Source: Bryobacteraceae bacterium (GTDB taxonomy: Bacteria > Acidobacteriota > Terriglobia > Bryobacterales > Bryobacteraceae). From it: 64,000 bases of DNA. Location: positions 88,394-152,393 of the forward strand of contig JAHDVK010000001.1 in the NCBI GenBank assembly GCA_023384675.1, read 5' to 3'. Positions 58,881-64,000 of the stretch are shown piece by piece (the stretch's first letter is position 1; every line of letters begins with the position of its first letter). The position numbers and the translations under genes were made by a program. The notes below the pieces were generated by a model, which saw nothing but the letters and a program-made list of their open reading frames with translations, did no database searches and was not told where the DNA came from.

Positions 58881-59558
58881 ATGGAAGCAGCGGGCGAAGC
58901 CGCACCGAAGGCACTGATCCTGTTTGGCCCCCCGGGCTCCGGTAAGGGGACCCAGGCAAAACTGCTCAAGCAGGCGCTGGGCGTGCCCCACATCTCGACC
59001 GGGGATATGCTCCGTGCCAGGATCAGTTCCGGAGATCAACTCGGCCTCGAAGTGGCTGGCTTGATGCAGGCTGGGAAACTCGTGCCGGACGAGACCGTGA
59101 ACCGGCTGGTTCGCGACCGGCTGGCCGAGCCCGATTGCGCAGGTGGTTTTATTTTGGATGGATACCCCCGGACCCTTCCGCAAGCCGAGGTGCTGGAGCG
59201 TGAGTTGGCAGGGCGCGGCTTTGACCAGGTGGTGGTCCACCTCAAAGTGGATTACACTATTATTATTGCCCGCATTGCGGGCCGAAGGCAGTGTTCGCTG
59301 TGCGGTGCGCTATATAGCCTTGCCTCGCACCCCCCCGCCGTGCCCGGCCGTTGTGACCATGACGGTGCGGAATTGGTGGTTCGTGAAGATGACCGCGAGG
59401 AAGTGATCCGCGCGAGGCTTGAAGCGTACGACCGTCAGACATGGCCCTTGTTAGAATATTTCTCCGCCTCCGGACATCCGTTTCACGAAGTGAACGGCAG
59501 TAATGAGTCGCCTCGCGCGATTCTGGACCGGATTCGCGGATTGCTGGCGGTGGGATGA
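58881..59558 (+). CDS. adk: Adenylate kinase, zinc-lid type
   Basis: A 225-residue enzyme interconverting ATP plus AMP with 2 ADP. P-loop LFGPPGSGKGTQAKLL (about 14-29), AMP site HISTGDMLRARI and DGYPRT segment. The lid carries the zinc-type pattern C-SLC...GRCDHD, Cys/Cys/Cys/Asp (about 140-165). The ATG at 58881 has no clear ribosome-binding site; the frame opens at a TTG at 58815, giving 22 more residues, so the start is uncertain. 128 bases after secY; overlaps map by four bases. Confidence 0.94.
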   Translation: MEAAGEAAPKALILFGPPGSGKGTQAKLLKQALGVPHISTGDMLRARISSGDQLGLEVAGLMQAGKLVPDETVNRLVRDRLAEPDCAGGFILDGYPRTLPQAEVLERELAGRGFDQVVVHLKVDYTIIIARIAGRRQCSLCGALYSLASHPPAVPGRCDHDGAELVVREDDREEVIRARLEAYDRQTWPLLEYFSASGHPFHEVNGSNESPRAILDRIRGLLAVG

Positions 59559-60325
59559 TTATCCGGAAGAGTCCGGCAGAATTGGAAAAGATGCGGCGTG
59601 CCGGGATGCTGGTCCACCAGATCCTGGACACGGTGCGTGGCATGATCCGGGAAGGCGTCACCACGTTCGACCTGGAAGTGGTTGCGGACAAGATGATCCG
59701 CGACGCCGGAGCGAAACCGGCGTTCAAAGGGTATTATGTGCCGGCGGCCGGGACCAAGTTTCCGAGCGTGCTCTGCACTTCGGTGAATTGCGAAGTGGTG
59801 CACGGCATGCCTTCGGCGAAACGAGTTTTAAGGAGCGGCGACATTATCTCGGTCGATACCGGCGTCCAGTTGGATGGCTATTTCGGGGATTCGGCCATTA
59901 CCGTTCCGGTTGGTGAGGTAAGTGAAGAGGTGAAGAGGCTTTTGCGCGTAACCGAGGAGTCGCTGGAGTTGGCCATTCAACAGGCCCGGCCCGGCAACCG
60001 GCTCTTCGATATCTGCGGCGCCGTGGAACGCCACGTTACCTCGAACGGGTTTTCGATCGTCAGGGAGTTCGTCGGCCACGGCATCGGCGCCTCCCTGCAT
60101 GAGGAGCCGCAAGTGCCCAATTATGTGGACCGGCGGAACGAGAATCCCCGGTTGAAGGAAGGCATGGTGCTGGCCATCGAGCCGATGGTCGCCGCTGGCC
60201 GCCCCGAGACCAAAGTGCTGGAGGATCGCTGGACCGCAGTGACGAAGGACGCGAGCTATGCCGCCCACTTCGAACATTGCGTCGCGATCACCTCCAACGG
60301 ACCTCTGGTCCTGACCCGGCCATGA
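59555..60325 (+). CDS. map: Methionine aminopeptidase, type I
   Basis: A 256-residue metalloenzyme that removes the initiator methionine. Metal ligands lie in ISVDTGVQLDGYFGDSAIT (two Asp), GHGIGASLHEEP (His), AIEPMV (Glu) and HFEHCVAIT (Glu); the conserved substrate-side His is in EVVHGMPSAK. Four-base overlap (ATGA) with adk. Normal length. Confidence 0.97.
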   Translation: MIIRKSPAELEKMRRAGMLVHQILDTVRGMIREGVTTFDLEVVADKMIRDAGAKPAFKGYYVPAAGTKFPSVLCTSVNCEVVHGMPSAKRVLRSGDIISVDTGVQLDGYFGDSAITVPVGEVSEEVKRLLRVTEESLELAIQQARPGNRLFDICGAVERHVTSNGFSIVREFVGHGIGASLHEEPQVPNYVDRRNENPRLKEGMVLAIEPMVAAGRPETKVLEDRWTAVTKDASYAAHFEHCVAITSNGPLVLTRP

Positions 60326-60337
60326 GGAGCCACAGCC

Positions 60338-60565
60338 ATGGCGGCTGAACCCGCCGTGGTGATCGAGATTCTGCCCAATGCGGCCTACCGGGTCGAGTTG
60401 GGCAACCGGGAGCGGGTGGTCGCCCATCTCGCCCCTGGCAGGCAGCGGAGTTTTGTCCGGCTGCGCGTGCGGGATGAGGTGCTGGTGGAACGGACCGCCC
60501 TCGATCCGGCCCGCGCCCGGATCGTCGAAGTGGTTCGGGGCCGCTCGCAGCAGACGGGCGCCTGA
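60338..60565 (+). CDS. infA: Translation initiation factor IF-1 (divergent)
   Basis: A 75-residue OB-fold protein in the usual place of infA between map and rpmJ. VVIEILPNAAYRVELGN matches the IF-1 core (VLE-LPN-MFRVEL), and VVAHLAPGRQRSFVRLRVRD corresponds to the VVAHI-GKMRKNYIRIL-GD region. The N-terminal EG-V part is missing or replaced, and the tail RGRSQQTGA is longer. Identification rests on the core and on gene order. Confidence 0.85.
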   Translation: MAAEPAVVIEILPNAAYRVELGNRERVVAHLAPGRQRSFVRLRVRDEVLVERTALDPARARIVEVVRGRSQQTGA

Positions 60566-60616
60566 GCCGGCTTCGCCGGCATCGAGTTCGAGCAGGAGTT
60601 TGAGAAAGGGACGGCC

Positions 60617-60730
60617 ATGAAAGTCCGAGCGTCGGTAAAGAAAATGTGCGATAAATGCAAGGTCATCCACCGCCACGGGGTGGTGCGTGTGATCTGCGTT
60701 AATCCCAAGCACAAGCAGCGGCAAGGCTAA
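60617..60730 (+). CDS. rpmJ: 50S ribosomal protein L36
   Basis: A 37-residue bL36, too short for usual ORF calling. [20 protein letters not shown] is followed by [17 protein letters not shown]. The zinc ligands are the CxxC pair (11 and 14), a third Cys (27) and a His (32), so this is the zinc-binding (C+) form. GAAAGGGACGG upstream is its ribosome-binding site. 51 bases after infA and 24 before rpsM, the standard order. Confidence 0.96.
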   Translation: MKVRASVKKMCDKCKVIHRHGVVRVICVNPKHKQRQG

Positions 60731-60754
60731 AGGCCCAGGGAGAAAGAAAGAATT

Positions 60755-61135
60755 ATGGCACGTATTGCAGGCGTCGATTTGCCCGCCCGGAAACACAGCG
60801 ACATCGGGCTGACCTATATCTACGGCATCGGCCGCACCCGGGCGCGCTCCATCCTCTACCGCGCCGGCATCGAGTTCACCAAGAAGATCGCCGACCTGAC
60901 CGAAGAAGAGGTCAGCAAGATCCGCCAGATTCTTGAAGAGGAAGGCATGGTGGAAGGCGACCTCCGCAAGGAACTCTCCATGAGCATCAAACGGCTCATG
61001 GAAATGGGCTCCTATCGCGGCCTCCGCCACCGCCGCGGCCTGCCGGTCCGCGGCCAGCGCAGCCACACCAACGCCCGCACCCGCAAGGGCCCGCGCCGCG
61101 GCACTGTCGCCAACAAGAAGAAGGCCGGCAAGTAA
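60755..61135 (+). CDS. rpsM: 30S ribosomal protein S13
   Basis: The 126-residue uS13 of the 30S head. [20 protein letters not shown], the helix-hairpin [14 protein letters not shown] and the end [20 protein letters not shown] identify it. First gene of the alpha part. Confidence 0.97.
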   Translation: MARIAGVDLPARKHSDIGLTYIYGIGRTRARSILYRAGIEFTKKIADLTEEEVSKIRQILEEEGMVEGDLRKELSMSIKRLMEMGSYRGLRHRRGLPVRGQRSHTNARTRKGPRRGTVANKKKAGK

Positions 61136-61157
61136 TTTACGGGAGTTTATTTCGACG

Positions 61158-61568
61158 ATGGCGAAAACCAAAGCCAAGGGCGCTAAGAAAAAGTCCTTCA
61201 AGAAAAAAGAAAAAAAGAGTATTCCCGTCGGGATCTGCCATGTGCAGGCCACGTTCAACAATACGATCGTGACTTTCACCGACCAGCTCGGCAATACCAT
61301 TTCCTGGTCCAGTTCCGGTTCGCTCGGCTTCCGCGGCTCACGCAAGGGCACCCCCTTCGCCGCCCAGCAGGCTTCGCTCACCGCCGCCAACAAGGCCAAG
61401 GAAATCGCCGGTTTGCGCCAGGTGGACGTGCGCGTGGCCGGCCCCGGTTCCGGCCGCGAGTCCGCTATCCGCGCTCTCTCCACCGTTGGAATCGAAGTCA
61501 AGACAATCAAGGATACGACGCCTATCCCCCACAACGGATGCCGTCCGCCCAAAAAGCGGCGCGTTTGA
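61158..61568 (+). CDS. rpsK: 30S ribosomal protein S11
   Basis: The 136-residue uS11 of the platform. [20 protein letters not shown] and the end [16 protein letters not shown] are signatures. A Lys-rich N-terminal tail ([13 protein letters not shown]) is present. 22 bases after rpsM. Confidence 0.97.
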   Translation: MAKTKAKGAKKKSFKKKEKKSIPVGICHVQATFNNTIVTFTDQLGNTISWSSSGSLGFRGSRKGTPFAAQQASLTAANKAKEIAGLRQVDVRVAGPGSGRESAIRALSTVGIEVKTIKDTTPIPHNGCRPPKKRRV

Positions 61569-61692
61569 GATCCGTGTCCCGTCCGGTTTTTGCGCGCCCC
61601 GAGCGCGCTTGCTCATTGAATGCGGTAAGCAGGACGAAGGCGTTTCACCGCCGTAAACTGCACCTCAACCCGAAAGGTTCTTAGGAGGTCCT
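61569..61692. promoter_or_regulatory. Leader region of rpsD with hairpins
   Basis: A 124-base gap, the longest within the alpha part. It holds GCGCGC-CCCGA-GCGCGC (about 61593-61609) and AACC-CGAAA-GGTT (about 61668-61680), the second directly before the TAGGAGGTCC ribosome-binding site. A leader of this kind is where S4 could autoregulate; this is inference. Confidence 0.45.
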
Positions 61693-62325
61693 TTGGCACG
61701 TTACACTGGCCCCGTTTGCCGGCTCTGCCGGCGTGAGGGCATGAAGCTTTTTCTGAAAGGCGAGCGCTGCTTCTCCCCGAAGTGCGCCATCGAAAAACGC
61801 AATTTCCCGCCCGGCCAGCACGGCAAAAGCCGCCGGCCCAAGATCATGGGCTACGGCCTGCAGTTGCGTGAAAAACAGAAGGCCAAGCGCTATTACGGTC
61901 TTGGCGAAACCCAGTTCCGCAACAATTTTGAGAAGGCCGTCCGCTTCAAGGGCGTCACCGGTGAAAAGCTGCTCTCGATGCTCGAGCGCCGCCTGGATAA
62001 CGTCGTCCACCGCGCCGGCTTTGGCACCAGCCGCTCCATGGCCCGCCAGGTCGTCCGCCACGGCCATGTCCAGGTCAACGGGCGCAAGGTGGATATCCCT
62101 TCCTACATGGTCCGGCCGAATGACGTCGTCGAGATCCGCGAGAAGAGCCGGACCCATACCGGCATTCTTGGCGCCCGCGACGCCACCGCCCACATGCCCT
62201 CGCCTAACTGGCTCGATGTAGACCGCGAGAACCTGAAGGTGCGGGTCCTGGCCGAACCCAAGCGCGACGAACTCGTCCAAATCAAGCTCGAAGAGCAACT
62301 GATCGTCGAATTGTATTCGAAGTAA
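61693..62325 (+). CDS. rpsD: 30S ribosomal protein S4, zinc-binding type
   Basis: A 210-residue uS4, primary 16S rRNA binder. The N-terminal zinc site is [18 protein letters not shown] (first two and third Cys at about 9, 12, 26) plus a further Cys at about 31. The S4 RNA-binding domain follows ([36 protein letters not shown]). Start is a TTG at 61693 with a near-perfect TAGGAGGTCC site; TTG starts are uncommon. Confidence 0.97.
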   Translation: MARYTGPVCRLCRREGMKLFLKGERCFSPKCAIEKRNFPPGQHGKSRRPKIMGYGLQLREKQKAKRYYGLGETQFRNNFEKAVRFKGVTGEKLLSMLERRLDNVVHRAGFGTSRSMARQVVRHGHVQVNGRKVDIPSYMVRPNDVVEIREKSRTHTGILGARDATAHMPSPNWLDVDRENLKVRVLAEPKRDELVQIKLEEQLIVELYSK

Positions 62326-62342
62326 AGGGGAATAAGCGAGCG

Positions 62343-63380
62343 ATGTTCAAAGGATTCCAGAAGCCCAAACGGTTGGTCGCTAATACCGAGACGCTCACCG
62401 AGCGCTACGGCATGTTCACCGCCCAGCCCTTCGAGCGCGGCTTCGGTACGACCATCGGGAACGCGCTGCGCCGCATCCTGCTGAGTTCGATCGAAGGCGC
62501 CGCTATCACCGCCATCCGTATCGAGGGCGTGGACCACGAGTTCAGCCCCATCCACGATGTCGTCGAAGACGCCACCGACATCATCCTCAACCTGAAACAG
62601 GTTCCCTTCAAGATGATGGACGAGGGGGTCCGCACCGTCACCCTCAGTGTGGACCGTCCCGGCGAAGTCACCTCCGCCATGATCGATTGCCCCCCCGACG
62701 TCGAGGTGCTCGACCGCAATCTCCACATCGCCAGCATTTCCAAGGGGGGCAAGCTCAGCATCGAGATGCGGCTCAAGCTGGGCCGGGGCTACGTTTCCCG
62801 CGACCGCAACTTCGATGAAGACCTCCCCATGGGCTACATCCCCATCGATTCGGTCCACTCGCCGGTCCGGAAGGTCAAGTATACCGTCGAAGCAGCCCGC
62901 CTCGGCCAGATGACGGATTACGACAAACTCATCCTTGAAGTCTGGACGAATGGCGCGGTCAGTCCCCAGGACTCCATCGGGCTCGCCTCGAAGCTGCTCA
63001 AGGACCACATGTCCATCTTTATCAACTTCGAAGAGCTCCCCGAGCTCGCCGAAGAGGCGATCGAACGCGCCGGTGGACCCGCCAACGAAGTCATGAACCG
63101 CAGCGTCGAGGAGCTCGAACTCAGCGTCCGCTCCTATAACTGCCTGAAGAACGCCAATATCCAAACCATCGGCGACCTCGTCCAGCGCACCGAGGCCGAA
63201 ATGCTTCGCACCAAGAACTTTGGCCGCAAGTCGCTCAACGAAATCAAGGAGATCCTGGTCGGCCTGGGCCTCGGCTTCGGCATGCGAGTCGATGCCAGCG
63301 GCCGCCTCGTCGGCCCCACCGGCGTTCCGGCCCCCGACACACGGGACTTCGACGACGAGGGCCAGGAACTCGCCGAGTAG
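62343..63380 (+). CDS. rpoA: RNA polymerase alpha subunit
   Basis: A 345-residue alpha subunit. The N-terminal assembly domain includes [20 protein letters not shown] (about 29-48), [19 protein letters not shown] and the [14 protein letters not shown] region. A linker follows, and the C-terminal domain (about 255-325) has [38 protein letters not shown], which binds UP elements and activators. A short acidic tail ends it. 17 bases after rpsD. Confidence 0.98.
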   Translation: MFKGFQKPKRLVANTETLTERYGMFTAQPFERGFGTTIGNALRRILLSSIEGAAITAIRIEGVDHEFSPIHDVVEDATDIILNLKQVPFKMMDEGVRTVTLSVDRPGEVTSAMIDCPPDVEVLDRNLHIASISKGGKLSIEMRLKLGRGYVSRDRNFDEDLPMGYIPIDSVHSPVRKVKYTVEAARLGQMTDYDKLILEVWTNGAVSPQDSIGLASKLLKDHMSIFINFEELPELAEEAIERAGGPANEVMNRSVEELELSVRSYNCLKNANIQTIGDLVQRTEAEMLRTKNFGRKSLNEIKEILVGLGLGFGMRVDASGRLVGPTGVPAPDTRDFDDEGQELAE

Positions 63381-63398
63381 CCCATACGGAGATTTACC

Positions 63399-63863
63399 AT
63401 GAGACATAAACGAGCCGGCTTCAAACTCAAGCGCGATACCAGCGCCCGCCGCGCCCTCCTGCGTGGCCTCGTCACCAGCGTGATCGAAAACGAGGGCGAG
63501 CGTATCGTCACCACCGTGCCCAAGGCCAAGGCCGCCAAGCCCATCCTGGAGCGCATGATCACCCTCGGCAAACAGGATAACCTCCATGCCCGCCGCCGTG
63601 CCGCATCGTTCCTCCTTACGCCTGCCTCGGTGAAGAAACTCTTCGACAAGGTCGCCCCCCGCTTCGCACAACGCAACGGGGGCTACGCCCAGATCATCCG
63701 CGTTGGCTGCCGTAAAGGCGATGGCGCGGAGCTCGCCATCCTCCAGCTCACCGGCGCCACCTTGATTAAGCGCGCCGAAGAGCGCGCTAAGCGCCGAGAA
63801 GAACGGCTCAAGGCTATCAAAGAGGGTCGCGAGGCCGAGGAAGGCGGCCAGGAGAAATCCTAG
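63399..63863 (+). CDS. rplQ: 50S ribosomal protein L17
   Basis: The 154-residue bL17. [20 protein letters not shown] and [21 protein letters not shown] are the family start; the C-terminal 30 residues form a highly charged helix ([20 protein letters not shown]), an extension beyond the usual core. Last gene of the cluster. Confidence 0.97.
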   Translation: MRHKRAGFKLKRDTSARRALLRGLVTSVIENEGERIVTTVPKAKAAKPILERMITLGKQDNLHARRRAASFLLTPASVKKLFDKVAPRFAQRNGGYAQIIRVGCRKGDGAELAILQLTGATLIKRAEERAKRREERLKAIKEGREAEEGGQEKS

Positions 63864-64000
63864 CTCCTTCATCCGGAACAGCTTAACCTGTGCCCAGAGA
63901 GCGGGGCGGGAGCGACCGGAAACCCAACGTACCTGCCCCCCCCCCAGTTGTTTGTAGCCCCTAATAAATATTATAGACGTAAAGGCGAATATGTCTTAAC
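63864..64000. other. Intergenic right edge, AT-rich end
   Basis: 137 bases after rplQ with no gene. It includes a run of nine C (near 63937) and then abruptly AT-rich sequence (TAATAAATATTATAG, about 63962-63976) that could hold a promoter for a gene beyond the edge. No clear terminator for the ribosomal operon is seen. Confidence 0.4.

Noticed and set aside
62103..63872. A 589-codon minus-strand frame
   Set aside because: Shadow of rpsD, rpoA and rplQ, which are unmistakable.

Overview
The window looks like a chromosomal segment of a GC-rich, Gram-negative environmental bacterium. The best guess is an acidobacterium of the Solibacteres/Bryobacterales type. That is inference from gene content: a large Oar-like TonB-dependent receptor with an N-terminal carboxypeptidase-regulatory-like domain, a divergent CadC-like membrane regulator, a VWFA protein of the acidobacterial type, a DUF1501 / DUF1549-DUF1553 exported pair, and many Tat-exported Gfo/Idh/MocA, sulfatase and sugar-related enzymes. 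No 16S gene is present to confirm it. No tRNA, rRNA, CRISPR array, insertion sequence or prophage was recognised.

Region 1 (1-36,750) is a mosaic of short operons on both strands. From the left: a partial CYTH protein behind an NfeD/SPFH membrane pair; an exported Gfo/Idh/MocA oxidoreductase; a methyltransferase-fold protein with a signal peptide; a six-S1-domain protein; a sensor kinase followed by a DNA-binding-only OmpR-type protein; the DUF1501/DUF1549 pair; a small outer-membrane barrel; a membrane-anchored regulator divergent from a TonB receptor; a second Gfo/Idh/MocA enzyme; two small membrane proteins; an apiosidase-like glycosidase and a DUF2490 barrel; a DUF1080 lipoprotein with a third Gfo/Idh/MocA enzyme (a plausible 3-keto-glycoside module); dxr-rseP; two divergent glyoxylate/glycerate-type reductases; a PLP-dependent sulfur amino acid enzyme; a VWFA protein; an exported flavoprotein; an unrecognised 327-residue protein; an amidohydrolase; a sulfatase; and a B12-binding-type radical SAM protein. 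The theme is export of redox and hydrolytic enzymes acting on carbohydrates, with seven likely Tat substrates.

Region 2 (36,766-42,690, minus strand) is an F1Fo ATP synthase operon, in transcription order b-type, b-type, delta, alpha, gamma, beta, epsilon. Genes for subunits a and c are absent and must lie elsewhere.

Region 3 (42,691-43,319) is a 629-base intergenic region with divergent promoter candidates and a GC-rich, strongly folding leader upstream of rpsL.

Region 4 (43,320-63,863, plus strand) is one long translation super-cluster: str (rpsL, rpsG, fusA, tuf), S10 (rpsJ to rpsQ), spc (rplN to secY, adk, map, infA, rpmJ) and alpha (rpsM, rpsK, rpsD, rpoA, rplQ). rpoB/rpoC are not in front of rpsL. 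rpmJ is too short for ordinary ORF calling but is clearly present. Strong hairpins sit before rpsJ, rplC and rpsD, where ribosomal-protein autoregulation would be expected.

No unambiguous new system was found. The strongest leads are a nested structured element at 28132-28193, the long str leader, a perfect 15-base palindrome abutting a start codon at 20356-20370, the exported DUF1080/Gfo-Idh-MocA pair, and an apparent CTG start for the CYTH gene.
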